From Nocardioides potassii (GTDB taxonomy: Bacteria > Actinomycetota > Actinomycetes > Propionibacteriales > Nocardioidaceae), in contig NZ_JAKJHZ010000002.1 in assembly GCF_021648885.1 (NCBI RefSeq), forward strand, positions 32,464 to 96,463: DNA of 64,000 nt, written 5' to 3'. Under the pieces are notes generated by a model, which was not told the DNA's origin, made no database searches, and saw only the letters and a list, made by a program, of their open reading frames with translations. Positions 8,237-16,916 of this stretch are shown in pieces. Positions within the stretch are counted from its first letter, which is position 1. The number at the start of each line of letters is the position of its first letter. The translations under genes were made by a program, and so were the position numbers.

Positions 8237-9324
8237 GTGTCACCACCGCTCCCACCCGCTCGGCGTCGCGGTCCGTGTCGTTCACGGCCGCCAAGCTGCC
8301 GCGCTTCGCGCCCGCCCTGGTCGCAGCCGTCTCGATCGCCGCGGCCGCCCTCCCGGTCCTCTTCCTGGGCTGGGGCCTCGTCGCGTGGGCGATCGTCGCC
8401 GGTCTCCTCCACCTGGTCGCGCTGCCGCTCTGGGCGCGCGTCGTCGAGGGGTCCCGGGGAGCCACCGACCGCTTGGTCACCGGCCTCGTCTGGGCCGCCT
8501 GCGTGATCGCCATCGTCCCGCTGGCCTCGCTGCTGTGGACCGTCGTCGACCGCGGCCTGCCGCGGATCAGCACGACCTTCCTCACCTACTCGATGTACCG
8601 CACCGACCTCGACCAGGAGGTCGGGATCTACCACGCGCTGATCGGCACCCTGCTGATCACGCTGTTCGCGGCGATCATCTCGGTGCCGATCGGGATCATG
8701 GCCGCGATCTACCTGATCGAGTACGGCAAGGGCAACCGCCTGGCGCGCTGGATCACCTTCCTCGTCGACGTGATGACCGGCATCCCGTCGATCGTCGCCG
8801 GCCTGTTCGCCTTCGCGCTGTTCATCCTCATCTTCGGCCCGTCGACCCGCGTCGGCATCGGCGGCTCGGTCGCGCTGTCGCTGCTGATGATCCCGATCGT
8901 GGTGCGCTCGACCGAGGAGATGCTGCGCCTCGTGCCCGACGAGCTGCGCGAGGCGTCGTACGCCCTCGGGGTGCCGAAGTGGCGCACCATCGTCAAGGTC
9001 GTGCTGCCGACCGCACTCGGCGGCATCGTCACCGGTGTCACGCTCGCCATCGCCCGCGTGGTCGGCGAGACGGCGCCGCTGCTGCTGATCGCCGGCCTGA
9101 CCACGCGCACCAACTTCAACGTGTTCGCCGACCGCATGACCACGCTGCCGGTGCTGATCTTCACGCAGAACGCCAACCCCGGCATCGCCGAGACGCCCGG
9201 CGGCATGCGCCCCGGGCTCGAGATCGCCTGGGGCGGTGCCCTGGTGCTGATCGTGATCGTGATGGTGCTGAACCTCGTGGCGCGCATCATCGGCAGGGTG
9301 TTCGCCCCCAAGACCGGCCACTGA
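8233..9324 (+). CDS. pstA: phosphate ABC transporter permease PstA
   Basis: The second permease of the Pst importer, 363 residues. ATG at 8233 is chosen for the ATGA overlap with pstC. The N-terminal extension holds two or three extra hydrophobic segments (about residues 20-95) before the MetI-like domain, which has DVMTGIPSIVAGLFAF, ELREASYALGVPKWRTIVKVVLP (the coupling helix) and GETAPLLLIAGL. The extension is longer than in E. coli PstA, as in several actinobacteria. pstB follows after 39 bases. Confidence 0.96.
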   Translation: MSVTTAPTRSASRSVSFTAAKLPRFAPALVAAVSIAAAALPVLFLGWGLVAWAIVAGLLHLVALPLWARVVEGSRGATDRLVTGLVWAACVIAIVPLASLLWTVVDRGLPRISTTFLTYSMYRTDLDQEVGIYHALIGTLLITLFAAIISVPIGIMAAIYLIEYGKGNRLARWITFLVDVMTGIPSIVAGLFAFALFILIFGPSTRVGIGGSVALSLLMIPIVVRSTEEMLRLVPDELREASYALGVPKWRTIVKVVLPTALGGIVTGVTLAIARVVGETAPLLLIAGLTTRTNFNVFADRMTTLPVLIFTQNANPGIAETPGGMRPGLEIAWGGALVLIVIVMVLNLVARIIGRVFAPKTGH

Positions 9325-9363
9325 GCCGGTTCCCGTTAGCAGAGACAAGAGAGACTCACCCCC

Positions 9364-10143
9364 ATGGCCAAGAGCATCACCGTCGACGACCTCGACATCT
9401 ACTACGGCGACTTCCTCGCCGTGCAGGGCGTCAGCATGACCGTCAAGGCGCGGTCGGTCACCGCCTTCATCGGCCCCTCGGGCTGCGGGAAGTCGACCTT
9501 CCTGCGCTCCCTCAACCGCATGCACGAGGTCATCCCGGGTGCCCGCGTGGAGGGCAAGGTGATGGTCGACGGCCAGTCGCTCTACGACAGCGCGGTCGAC
9601 CCCGTCGCCGTACGGCGTCAGATCGGCATGGTCTTCCAGCGGCCGAACCCGTTCCCGACGATGTCGATCTACGACAACGTCCTGGCCGGGAACCGGCTCA
9701 ACTCGAAGAAGATGGAGAAGTCCGAGGCCGACGACATCGTCGAGCGCTCCCTCAAGGGCGCCAACCTCTGGAACGAGGTCAAGGACCGCCTCGGCAAGCC
9801 CGGCATGGGCCTCTCCGGTGGCCAGCAGCAGCGTCTCTGCATCGCCCGCGCGATCGCCGTCGAGCCGCAGGTCCTGCTGATGGACGAGCCGTGCTCGGCC
9901 CTCGACCCGATCTCGACCTCCGCGATCGAGGACCTCATCCACGAGCTGAAGTCCGAGTACACGATCGTCATCGTCACCCACAACATGCAGCAGGCCGCCC
10001 GCGTCTCCGACGAGACCGGCTTCTTCAACCTCAAGGCCGCCGGCCAGCCCGGCCACCTGGTCGAGTTCAACTCGACCCAGAAGATGTTCGCCAACCCCGA
10101 CAACGAGGCCACCGAGGCCTACATCTCCGGCCGCTTCGGCTGA
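9364..10143 (+). CDS. pstB: phosphate ABC transporter ATPase PstB
   Basis: The ATP-hydrolysing subunit of the Pst importer, 259 residues, bound to the inner face of PstCA. Walker [10 protein letters not shown] lies near residues 37-45, the Q-loop in QRPNPFP, the ABC signature LSGGQQQR, Walker [14 protein letters not shown] and the switch His in VTHNM. An AGAGACTCACCCCC leader precedes the ATG at 9364. It is the last gene of the pst operon; no phoU follows within the window. The next feature downstream is a long palindromic repeat. Confidence 0.98.
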   Translation: MAKSITVDDLDIYYGDFLAVQGVSMTVKARSVTAFIGPSGCGKSTFLRSLNRMHEVIPGARVEGKVMVDGQSLYDSAVDPVAVRRQIGMVFQRPNPFPTMSIYDNVLAGNRLNSKKMEKSEADDIVERSLKGANLWNEVKDRLGKPGMGLSGGQQQRLCIARAIAVEPQVLLMDEPCSALDPISTSAIEDLIHELKSEYTIVIVTHNMQQAARVSDETGFFNLKAAGQPGHLVEFNSTQKMFANPDNEATEAYISGRFG

Positions 10144-10190
10144 CAGCCGCGCCGCCGGGCCCCCGCCGGTCCAGGGGCCGCCTTCTCGTG

Positions 10191-10260
10191 CTGGGTATCT
10201 AGGGACGTTCTGGTAGGCCGATCGGGGGTTTGGCCGACCAGAACGTCCCTAGATACCCAG
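10191..10260. repeat. long palindromic repeat, TCTAGGGACGT family, copy 1
   Basis: Two perfect 24-base arms (10191-10214 and 10237-10260) carry the core TATCTAGGGACGTTCTGGT and its complement around a 22-base centre. The same core recurs at 11478-11541 and 19735-19805. There is no T-tract and no transposase. It is probably a REP/MITE-like element that could double as a weak terminator after pstB. Confidence 0.85.
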
Positions 10261-10384
10261 CGCGGGCGGTCGTCGGGACACGGAGTTGGCCATTGAGCGT
10301 CCACAGGTAGCCGACGGAGGGCTGTGCAGCGGCCGCTGTGGAGAGCGACAGCGTCCCCGCGACGTCGACAGCGACGCTCGTGCG

Positions 10385-11461
10385 GTGGATCGAGAAGCAT
10401 GGACCGAGGGTGCGTGGCCGCTCACCGGGGTAGGGCCGCGCGAAGGCCTTCCGCCGGGTTTCGTGTGGCCGGCTCGCCGTGGAGCCGCAGGTGGGCCAAG
10501 CCAGTGGGGCACCCGGTCCGGCGCGTTCAGGCCCGTCGGCGGCGGCATGTGGGTGCCGGCGGGAGTCGAGCTCACCATCGCGCAGCGCGTGGTGGAGGCC
10601 GCGGCACGGCTGCCCGCGCACGGCGGCGTGACGGGGTGGGCAGCGCTGGCGTGGCTGAACGGCCGCTGGTTCGACGGCGTCGGTCCGCGGATGTCGCCGC
10701 GACCGGTGACGTTGGCGCTCGGGTGCCGACATACTCTGCGCCCCTCGCGCGGCCTCGCCGTGAGCCAGGAGCTGGTGCCAGCGGGCGAGATCCACCGCCT
10801 CCGAGGGCTACGGATCACGAGCGCGCTCTGGAGCGTCGCCTTCGAGATGCGAAAGGCTCCCGACGACGAGGCAGCTGTCATGGCCTTCGAGATGGCGGCG
10901 TACGACGACCTCGTGTCGGTGGCCGAGCTGGCCGCCTACGTCCATACCGACCTGTGGATCAGGCAGGGGGTCGGCCGCATCCGTGAGCTCCTCCCCGACC
11001 TCGAGGAGAACAGCTGGTCCCCGCAGGAGTCCGTCATGCGGCGGACGTGGGAGGCGGGTGGCTTCCCGCGTCCGCGGGCCAACCATCCAGTGTTCGACGC
11101 GGCTGGACGTCTCATCGGCACGCCCGACCTGCTCGACCTCGATGCAGGCGTCTACGGGCTGTACGACGGAGGGCTGCACCTTGCCGGCGACGTCCGCCAT
11201 CGCGACATCACCCAGGATGCGGCGTACCGGGGGCTCGGACTCGAAGGTGTCGTGATGATGGCGGGTGACCGGGCGGACCGCGACCCGTTCCTCGCACGGG
11301 TCCGTGAGGCGTACGCACGGGCGAGCCGGCGCCCGTCCGACGAACGACGGTGGCTTCGGGGCGTCCCTCGCTGGTGGACGCCCACCTTCACCGTCGAGCA
11401 GAGGCGCGCCCTGTCGTCGTACGACCGGGCTCGCGTCCTTCGCTATCGCTCTGCCTCGTGA
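10385..11461 (+). CDS. hypothetical protein with AbiEi-like N-terminus and degenerate endonuclease-like C-terminus
   Basis: This actinobacterial hypothetical combines an AbiEi/winged-helix-like region (AQRVVEAAARLPAHGGVTGWAALAWLNGRWFDG) with a C-terminal DUF559/Vsr-like fold (GTPDLLDLDAGVYGLYDG, HLAGDVRHRDITQDAAYRGLGLEGVVMMAGD). In active relatives an acidic residue normally precedes the DG; here the stretch reads GLYDG, so the nuclease centre may be inactive. The start is uncertain: the frame is open from TTG 10286, with GTG 10385, GTG 10463 and ATG 10547 as alternatives and no clear ribosome binding site. The gene is bracketed by two copies of the same palindrome, as if inserted into the phosphate block. 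Confidence 0.6.
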   Translation: MDREAWTEGAWPLTGVGPREGLPPGFVWPARRGAAGGPSQWGTRSGAFRPVGGGMWVPAGVELTIAQRVVEAAARLPAHGGVTGWAALAWLNGRWFDGVGPRMSPRPVTLALGCRHTLRPSRGLAVSQELVPAGEIHRLRGLRITSALWSVAFEMRKAPDDEAAVMAFEMAAYDDLVSVAELAAYVHTDLWIRQGVGRIRELLPDLEENSWSPQESVMRRTWEAGGFPRPRANHPVFDAAGRLIGTPDLLDLDAGVYGLYDGGLHLAGDVRHRDITQDAAYRGLGLEGVVMMAGDRADRDPFLARVREAYARASRRPSDERRWLRGVPRWWTPTFTVEQRRALSSYDRARVLRYRSAS

Positions 11462-11477
11462 GGGCGCGTGCCCCCGG

Positions 11478-11541
11478 GGTATCTAGGGACGTCTTGGTAG
11501 GTCTTTGAGCCCTCCGACCTACCGAAACGTCCCTAGATGCC
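11478..11541. repeat. long palindromic repeat, TCTAGGGACGT family, copy 2
   Basis: Arms 11478-11502 and 11517-11541 match the copy at 10191 in TATCTAGGGACGT and GGTAGGT but carry a few mismatches between arms (TTGGT against TCGGT, and a T/C change near the tip). It lies between the 3' ends of the convergent AbiEi-like gene and pit. Confidence 0.82.
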
Positions 11542-11604
11542 AATCCACGCGGACGTCGTACGACGCTGGCGGCGGTCAGGGCTGCGCGAGCCGAGGCCTT
11601 GACG

Positions 11605-12600
11605 TCAGGGGAGGAAGAGGTGGGCGACCGCGTAGCAGACGGCGGCGACGAGGCCGGCGGCCGGGAAGGTCAGGACCCAGGCGGTGAGGATGGACTTCGC
11701 GACGCCCCAGCGGACGGCGGAGAGCCGCTTGGTGGCACCGACGCCCATCACGGCGGACGTGATGGTGTGGGTGGTCGAGATCGGGGCCTCGAAGACGTAC
11801 GCCGTCGTGTACAGCACCGACGCGGCCACCGACTCCGCGGCGAACCCGCGGGGCGGGTCGAGGTGGATGATCCGCCGGCCCAGGGTGCGCATGATGCGCC
11901 AGCCGCCGGACCAGGTGCCGAGCGAGATCGCCGTCGCGGCGGCGATGATCACCCAGAGGGGGAGGCCGTCGGACTCGGCGACGTAGCCGCCGGTGAGGAG
12001 CGCCAGGAAGATCACGCCCATCGTCTTCTGGGCGTCCTGGAGGCCGTGGCCGAGCGCCATGGCGGCCGCCGAGATCGTCTGCGCAACCTTGAACCCGCGG
12101 TTGGCGCGACTCGGGTTGGCGTTGCGGAACAGCCACATGATGCCGAGCATCACCGCGAAGCCGAGCGTGAAGGCGACGACCGGGGAGAGGAACATCGGGA
12201 TGACGACCTTCTCCAGCACCACGGCCCAGTTGGCCGTCGCCCCGGCGGCCACGGCAGCGCCCACCAGCCCGCCGATCAGGGCGTGCGAGGACGACGACGG
12301 CAGGCCGTAGTACCAGGTGATGAGGTTCCAGGCGATGGCGCCGAGCAGGCCGCACATCACGATCACGAGCCCATGGCTCCCCGGCCCGGGGTCGATGGTG
12401 TCGGAGACGGTGTGGGCGACCTTCTGCCCGAGGAACGCACCGACGAAGTTCATGACCGCCGCCATGGCCAGGGCGACGCGCGGCTTCAGCGCACCCGTCG
12501 AGACCGAGGTGGCGATCGCGTTGGCAGCGTCGTGGAAGCCGTTGGTGTAGTCGAACACCAGGGCCACGACGACCACCGCGACGATGATCGCGATTTCCAT
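11605..12600 (-). CDS. pit: inorganic phosphate transporter, PiT family
   Basis: A low-affinity, cation-coupled phosphate symporter in the cytoplasmic membrane. The 331 residues are mostly hydrophobic with about ten membrane segments. The family signatures are visible: FDYTNGFHDAANAIATSVSTGAL at the N-terminus and the related repeat (GHGLQDAQKTMG, then PISTTHTITSAVMGVG) in the second half. The stop lies just past the palindrome at 11541, and the start follows the DUF47 gene by only 4 bases, giving a DUF47-pit operon. Confidence 0.96.
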   Translation of the reverse strand: MEIAIIVAVVVVALVFDYTNGFHDAANAIATSVSTGALKPRVALAMAAVMNFVGAFLGQKVAHTVSDTIDPGPGSHGLVIVMCGLLGAIAWNLITWYYGLPSSSSHALIGGLVGAAVAAGATANWAVVLEKVVIPMFLSPVVAFTLGFAVMLGIMWLFRNANPSRANRGFKVAQTISAAAMALGHGLQDAQKTMGVIFLALLTGGYVAESDGLPLWVIIAAATAISLGTWSGGWRIMRTLGRRIIHLDPPRGFAAESVAASVLYTTAYVFEAPISTTHTITSAVMGVGATKRLSAVRWGVAKSILTAWVLTFPAAGLVAAVCYAVAHLFLP

Positions 12601-12604
12601 CGAG

Positions 12605-13222
12605 TCAGGACTCCTTGACCGCGATCTGCTCCACGATGTTGGCGACCTTCTCGAACGCGTCGATCGCCCCCTCGAGGGACTCGACGATGTCCTTGAGCTT
12701 CAGCACCTCGAGCGCCTCGTAACCGCCCCCGAAGAGGTTGGCGAGGATCCGGCGGTACGACTTGTCGCCGGTGTTCTCGAGCCGGTTGATCTCGATCCAG
12801 TACTCGTCGAGCGAGGCCATCGACTCCAGCGACGGCATCGCCGCAGCGGTCAGCTCGGCGCAGCGCTGGAGCACCTCGACCTGCTGCATCGTCTCCGGCG
12901 GCAGGCTGGTGACCTCGTAGAGGAGGACGAGGTCGACGGCCTCGTCCATCATGTCCATCACGTCGTCGAGCGCCGAGGCGAGGTTGTAGATGTCCTCGCG
13001 GTCGAACGGCGTCACGAAGGTGCTGTTGACCCGACGCACGATCGAGTGGGTGGTCTCGTCGGCGGCGTGCTCGGCCTCGCGCATGCGCTGGGCGATGTCG
13101 GCCTTCGAGTTGCCGTCGGACAGCATCTCGCTCAGGAGCTGCGCCCCGACGACGAGGTGGTTGGCGGCTTCGCTGAACAGGTCGTAGAACGAGCTGTCGA
13201 CAGGGCGGAACTTCAAACGCAC
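12605..13222 (-). CDS. DUF47/PhoU-like Pit accessory protein
   Basis: A 205-residue all-helical protein of the DUF47 family, related to PhoU and regularly encoded with PiT transporters, where it is thought to modulate transport. It opens RLKFRPVDSSFYDLFSEAANHLV and includes REAEHAADETTHSIVRRVNSTFVTPFDREDIYNLASALDDVMDMMDEA, the family core. GTG at 13222 is chosen over ATG at 13261 because GGAG stands 6 bases ahead of it and relatives start with the same RLKF/RFRL motif. The pit gene follows after 4 bases. Confidence 0.93.
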   Translation of the reverse strand: MRLKFRPVDSSFYDLFSEAANHLVVGAQLLSEMLSDGNSKADIAQRMREAEHAADETTHSIVRRVNSTFVTPFDREDIYNLASALDDVMDMMDEAVDLVLLYEVTSLPPETMQQVEVLQRCAELTAAAMPSLESMASLDEYWIEINRLENTGDKSYRRILANLFGGGYEALEVLKLKDIVESLEGAIDAFEKVANIVEQIAVKES

Positions 13223-13342
13223 GGTGAACTCCGGAGGGGGGACGGATGAACCGTGCTTCATGCTAGGGGGTGACCCGCGTGCGGGCGCAACCGCGAGCCC
13301 CTCCCCAGGGCCGGGTGTGCCCGGACCCACGGCCGTACGACG

Positions 13343-15520
13343 TCAGTGCCGGCGTCGCCGCTGCCGCTGGATGAGCTCGTCGTGCAGGTGCCGCTCGCCG
13401 TGGTGGAGGTGCCACTCGCCGTCCGAGTCGAGGTCCCACGCGGTCGTGCCGGGGTCCAGCGCCAGGTCGAGGAGCGCGCGGACCTCCTCGACCACCTGCT
13501 CGTCGCGGAGCCGGACGAGCACCTCGACGCGGCGGTCGAGGTTGCGGTGCATCATGTCGGCCGAGCCGATCCAGGCAGCCGGCTCGCCGCCGTTCTCGAA
13601 CCAGAACACCCGGCTGTGCTCGAGGAACCGGCCGAGGACCGAGCGGACCCGGATCGTCTCCGACAGCCCGGGCACGCCTGGTCGCAGGGAGCAGATGCCG
13701 CGGATGACCAGCTCGACCCGCACGCCCGCCTGCGAGGCGAGGTAGAGCGCGTCGATCACCGCCTCGTCGACCACCGAGTTGGCCTTGATCCGGATGCCCG
13801 CCGTGCGGCCGGCCTGGTGGTGGGCGATCTCCTGGTGGATCTGCGCGACGAGGCCGTCGCGCACCCCGTGCGGGGCCACGAGGAGGTGCTCGTAGGTGCG
13901 GTTGCGGCTGATGCCCGAGAGGTTGTTGAACAGCAGGGCGACGTCCTCGCCGATCTCCGCATCGGCCGTCAGCAGCCCCAGGTCCTCGTAGAGGCGTGCC
14001 GTCTTGGGGTTGTAGTTGCCCGTCCCGACGTGCACGTAGCGCCGGATGCCCTCGGGCTCGTCGCGGACCACCATCGAGAGCTTGCAGTGGGTCTTGAGCC
14101 CGACCAGGCCGTAGACCACGTGGCAGCCGGCCTGCTCGAGCTTGCGGGCCCAGCGGATGTTGGCCTGCTCGTCGAAGCGGGCCTTGATCTCGACGATCAC
14201 CAGCACCTGCTTGCCGGCCTCGGCCGCGTCGATGAGCGCCTCGATGATCGGGCTGTCGCCCGAGGTGCGGTAGAGCGTCTGCTTGATCGCCAGGACGTGC
14301 GGGTCGGCCGCCGCCTGCTCGAGGAAGCGCTGCACCGACGTCGCGAACGAGTCGTAGGGGTGGTGCAGCAGCACGTCGTGGCGCGCCACCGAGTCGAAGA
14401 CGTCGACGGGGGAGGCCGACTCGACCTCCGCCAGGCTGGGGTGGGTCGAGGGGAGGAAGGCGGCGTACTTCAGGTCGTCGCGCGGCAGGTCGGCGATCGA
14501 GTGCAGCCCCGTCAGGTCGAGCGGGCCGGGCAGCGAGACCACCTCGTCGCGGCTCACGCCGAGCTCGGAGACCAGCAGGTCGAGCACCTTCGGGTCCATC
14601 GACTCCTCGACCTCGAGCCGCACCGGCGGGCCGAACCGTCGCCGCTGCAGCTCCTTCTCGAGCGCCTTGAGGAGGTTCTCGGCGTCGTCCTCCTCGACCT
14701 CCAGGTCCTCGTTGCGGGTGACCCGGAAGGTGTGCGCGCCGAGGACCTCCATGCCGTTGAAGAGCTTCTTGAGGTGCTCGCCGATGACGTCCTCGATCGG
14801 CACGAACCGCTGGTTGCCGAGCTCGATGAACCGCCCGAAGGTCGGCGGCACCTTCACGCGCGCGAAGTGCTCGGTGCCCGTCTTCGGGTGCCGTACGACG
14901 ACCGCGAGGTTGAGCGACAGCCCGGAGATGTAGGGGAAGGGGTGCGCCGGGTCGACGGCGAGGGGGGTGAGGACCGGGAAGATCCGGTCCTTGAAGAGCT
15001 TCTTGCAGACCTTCTGCTCCTCGCGGTCGAGGTCGGCCCACCGGACGATCTCGATGCCCTGCGCGCCGAGCTCGGGGAGCAGGTCGGCGAAGGCGCGGGT
15101 GTGCCGCTCCATGAGCTCGCGGCTGCTCGCCCACAGCTGCTCGATCTGCTCGCGCGGCATCAGGCCGCTGGCCGCCCGCACGGCCACCCCGGCGGCGATG
15201 CGGCGCTTGAGGCCGGCGACCCGGACCATGAAGAACTCGTCGAGGTTGCTGGCGAAGATCGCGAGGAAGCGGGCCCGCTCGAGCAGCGGCAGCTGCGGGT
15301 CCTCGGCGAGCTCGAGCACGCGCTGGTTGAAGTGCACCCACGAGATCTCGCGATCGATGAACCGGTCCTCGAACTTCTCGACGGCCTCGATCTGGGCCGC
15401 GTCGGGCGTGTAGGGCGGCTCGACGTCGAAGGTCTCGGTGGGGTGGCCGAAGGGCTCCGACACCGGCCCCTCGTCGACCGACGGCGAGGTCGTGCTGGTG
15501 AGGGTGGCGGGGTCCGGCAT
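13343..15520 (-). CDS. ppk: polyphosphate kinase 1
   Basis: Makes polyphosphate from ATP, and reverses the reaction, through a phosphohistidine intermediate at the inner membrane or in the cytosol. Full length at 725 residues. The N-terminal domain begins [21 protein letters not shown], and the catalytic PLD-like domains include [32 protein letters not shown] and [26 protein letters not shown], whose His is the expected phosphorylation site. ATG at 15520 follows a PHO-box-like direct repeat at 15542-15559. It runs in the same direction as DUF47 and pit, 120 bases upstream of them. Confidence 0.97.
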   Translation of the reverse strand: MPDPATLTSTTSPSVDEGPVSEPFGHPTETFDVEPPYTPDAAQIEAVEKFEDRFIDREISWVHFNQRVLELAEDPQLPLLERARFLAIFASNLDEFFMVRVAGLKRRIAAGVAVRAASGLMPREQIEQLWASSRELMERHTRAFADLLPELGAQGIEIVRWADLDREEQKVCKKLFKDRIFPVLTPLAVDPAHPFPYISGLSLNLAVVVRHPKTGTEHFARVKVPPTFGRFIELGNQRFVPIEDVIGEHLKKLFNGMEVLGAHTFRVTRNEDLEVEEDDAENLLKALEKELQRRRFGPPVRLEVEESMDPKVLDLLVSELGVSRDEVVSLPGPLDLTGLHSIADLPRDDLKYAAFLPSTHPSLAEVESASPVDVFDSVARHDVLLHHPYDSFATSVQRFLEQAAADPHVLAIKQTLYRTSGDSPIIEALIDAAEAGKQVLVIVEIKARFDEQANIRWARKLEQAGCHVVYGLVGLKTHCKLSMVVRDEPEGIRRYVHVGTGNYNPKTARLYEDLGLLTADAEIGEDVALLFNNLSGISRNRTYEHLLVAPHGVRDGLVAQIHQEIAHHQAGRTAGIRIKANSVVDEAVIDALYLASQAGVRVELVIRGICSLRPGVPGLSETIRVRSVLGRFLEHSRVFWFENGGEPAAWIGSADMMHRNLDRRVEVLVRLRDEQVVEEVRALLDLALDPGTTAWDLDSDGEWHLHHGERHLHDELIQRQRRRRH

Positions 15521-15541
15521 GGGCCCAGTGTGGCACCGCGA

Positions 15542-15559
15542 GGTGAACGGCGGATGACC
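15542..15559 (-). promoter_or_regulatory. PHO-box-like direct repeat upstream of ppk
   Basis: On the minus strand GGTCATC (15559-15553) and GTTCACC (15548-15542) start 11 bases apart, matching the PhoP unit spacing seen at pstS. The box ends about 20 bases before the ppk ATG. A CACACT hexamer 6 bases ahead of that ATG could be a -10 for a leaderless transcript. Control by PhoP is inferred. Confidence 0.6.
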
Positions 15560-15566
15560 TGAACGG

Positions 15567-15929
15567 CTAGTAGACGAGGGCCTGCACGCCGTCGCCCAGC
15601 ACCTGCTCGGCGAACACCGCCGCACCGGCGATCCGGACGCCCTCGCGCAGGTCGTCCTCGCCGATCCCGCGCCGCGCGGCGCACTGCGAGCACACGGTGA
15701 CCGACCCGGTGTCGAGCACGACCGCCAGCAGCTGGTCGAGGGGCGTCGCGAGGTCGAGCTCGAACTCCTCGGCGCGGCCCGGGACGCCGTACCAGGCCGC
15801 CTCGCCGGTCAGCCACAGCGAGACCTCGGCACCGGCGGCGGCCGCCGCGGCGGCGACGGTGAACCCCTGGTTGAGCCGCTCGGCCTCCTCGGCGCCGCAG
15901 GTGACCTTGACGACCAGTGAGCGAGCCAT
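15567..15929 (-). CDS. DsrE family protein
   Basis: A 120-residue DsrE/F-like protein; relatives take part in sulfur relay or serve as unknown housekeeping proteins. The layout is a Rossmann-like beta-alpha fold starting [44 protein letters not shown], with a candidate reactive site [10 protein letters not shown] at about residues 78-87. The ATG at 15929 lies 6 bases downstream of a TAGTGT hexamer with no Shine-Dalgarno, so the mRNA is probably leaderless. It is divergent from the nitrobindin-like gene and shares its promoter bases. Confidence 0.85.
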   Translation of the reverse strand: MARSLVVKVTCGAEEAERLNQGFTVAAAAAAAGAEVSLWLTGEAAWYGVPGRAEEFELDLATPLDQLLAVVLDTGSVTVCSQCAARRGIGEDDLREGVRIAGAAVFAEQVLGDGVQALVY

Positions 15930-15935
15930 GTCGCC

Positions 15936-15945
15936 ACACTAGAGT
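15936..15945. promoter_or_regulatory. overlapping divergent -10 elements
   Basis: ACACTAGAGT contains TAGTGT on the minus strand (15941-15936, 6 bases before the DsrE ATG) and TAGAGT on the plus strand (15940-15945, 7 bases before the nitrobindin-like ATG). The two hexamers share the central TA. Both genes would be leaderless and could not initiate at the same moment. Confidence 0.65.
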
Positions 15946-15952
15946 GACGGCC

Positions 15953-16447
15953 ATGCCCTTCGAGCTGCCGGACAACCTGCACCCCAACTGCGGCCCCGTC
16001 GCCTGGCTCCTCGGCACGTGGCGCGGCAACGGTCACGGTGCGTACCCGACGATCGAGTCCTTCCAGTTCGGCCAGGAGCTGATCTTCACCCACGACGGCC
16101 GCCCGTTCTTCCACTACATGTCGCGCTCGTGGATCGTCGACGAGCAGGGCGAGTTCGTCCGCGACGCCGCGATGGAGACCGGCTTCCTCCGGTGCCCCGA
16201 GCCGGGCAAGGTCGAGCTCCTCCTCGCGCACAACATCGGCTTCTCCGAGATCTGGTACGGCGCCGCCGACGCCGGCAAGCTCGAGCTCCACACCGCCGGC
16301 GTCTCCTTCACCGAGACCGCCAAGGAGGTCACCGCGGGCTCGCGGATGTACGGCAACGTGGAGGGCGACCTGCTCTACGCCTACGACATGGCCGCCGTCG
16401 GCCAGGAGCTCCAGCCCCACACGTGGGGTCGGCTCAAGCGAGCCTGA
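15953..16447 (+). CDS. nitrobindin-like FABP-family protein (DUF1794)
   Basis: A 164-residue beta-barrel of the nitrobindin/THAP4-like family, related to M. tuberculosis Rv0813c. Members bind haem or hydrophobic ligands, and some isomerise peroxynitrite. The signature GTWRGNG occurs near residues 24-30, and the C-terminal HTWGRLKRA supplies the likely proximal His. ATG at 15953 sits 7 bases after TAGAGT, suggesting a leaderless message. A fur-like gene follows after 16 bases and is probably co-transcribed. Confidence 0.92.
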   Translation: MPFELPDNLHPNCGPVAWLLGTWRGNGHGAYPTIESFQFGQELIFTHDGRPFFHYMSRSWIVDEQGEFVRDAAMETGFLRCPEPGKVELLLAHNIGFSEIWYGAADAGKLELHTAGVSFTETAKEVTAGSRMYGNVEGDLLYAYDMAAVGQELQPHTWGRLKRA

Positions 16448-16463
16448 CCACCCGAGACGACCG

Positions 16464-16874
16464 ATGAGCGACGACCTCGCCGCCCGGCTGCGGGAGCAGG
16501 GACTGCGGCTCACCCCGCAGCGCCAGCTCATCCTGCGGGCGGTCGAGGAGCTGCGGCACGCGACGCCCGACGAGGTCCTCGCGCACGTGCGCAGCCAGGT
16601 CAGCTCGGTCAACGCCTCGACGGTCTACCGCACGCTCGAGGTGCTCGAGGAGCTCGGGTTGGTGCGCCACACGCACCTGAGCGACCGCGCGCCGACGTAC
16701 CACTCCAACCTCGAGCACGAGCACGTCCACGCGGTCTGCCGCCGCTGCCGGAAGGTGCGGTCGTACGACCCCGCTGTCGTGCAGCCGGTCGTCGACGCCC
16801 TCGCCGCCGACGGGTTCGTCGTCGACGTCGGCCACCTCGCGATCTTCGGGGAGTGCGCCAACTGCGAGTCCTGA
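16464..16874 (+). CDS. Fur family transcriptional regulator
   Basis: A metal- or redox-responsive repressor of 136 residues. The N-terminal winged helix is LREQGLRLTPQRQLILRAVEELRHATPDEVLAHV followed by SVNASTVYRTLEVLEELGLV. The regulatory part holds the His-rich HEHVHAVCRRCRKV with the first CxxC (VCRRC) and a second pair at the C-terminus (CANC), so structural zinc is likely. Which metal it senses (iron, zinc or peroxide-type PerR) cannot be read from the sequence. It directly follows the nitrobindin-like gene. Confidence 0.93.
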   Translation: MSDDLAARLREQGLRLTPQRQLILRAVEELRHATPDEVLAHVRSQVSSVNASTVYRTLEVLEELGLVRHTHLSDRAPTYHSNLEHEHVHAVCRRCRKVRSYDPAVVQPVVDALAADGFVVDVGHLAIFGECANCES

Positions 16875-16892
16875 GCGCATATTGCAAGAAGT

Positions 16893-16912
16893 CTTTCGAA
16901 AGAGTACTTTCG
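16893..16912. promoter_or_regulatory. candidate operator of the ArsR-like regulator
   Basis: CTTTCGAAAG (16893-16902) is a perfect 10-base palindrome, and CGAAAG (16897-16902) pairs again with CTTTCG (16907-16912) across AGTA. The stretch is AT-rich against its surroundings and ends 4 bases before the GTG of the regulator. Autoregulation is inferred. Confidence 0.55.
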
Positions 16913-16916
16913 ACGA

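Noticed and set aside
8104..10056. 650-residue minus-strand ORF antisense to pstA and pstB
   Set aside because: Asp/Arg/Gly-rich shadow of the pst genes with no motifs.
10191..11541. Insertion sequence with inverted terminal repeats
   Set aside because: No transposase motif in the bracketed gene and no target-site duplication could be recognised; kept as a repeat-bracketed gene.
13222..13251. A third PHO box ahead of the DUF47-pit genes
   Set aside because: GTTCATC and GTTCACC are present on the minus strand but 22 bases apart, and the second abuts the chosen start codon; spacing and position make it weak.
13346..15562. 738-residue plus-strand ORF antisense to ppk
   Set aside because: Shadow frame; the ppk reading frame has complete catalytic motifs.
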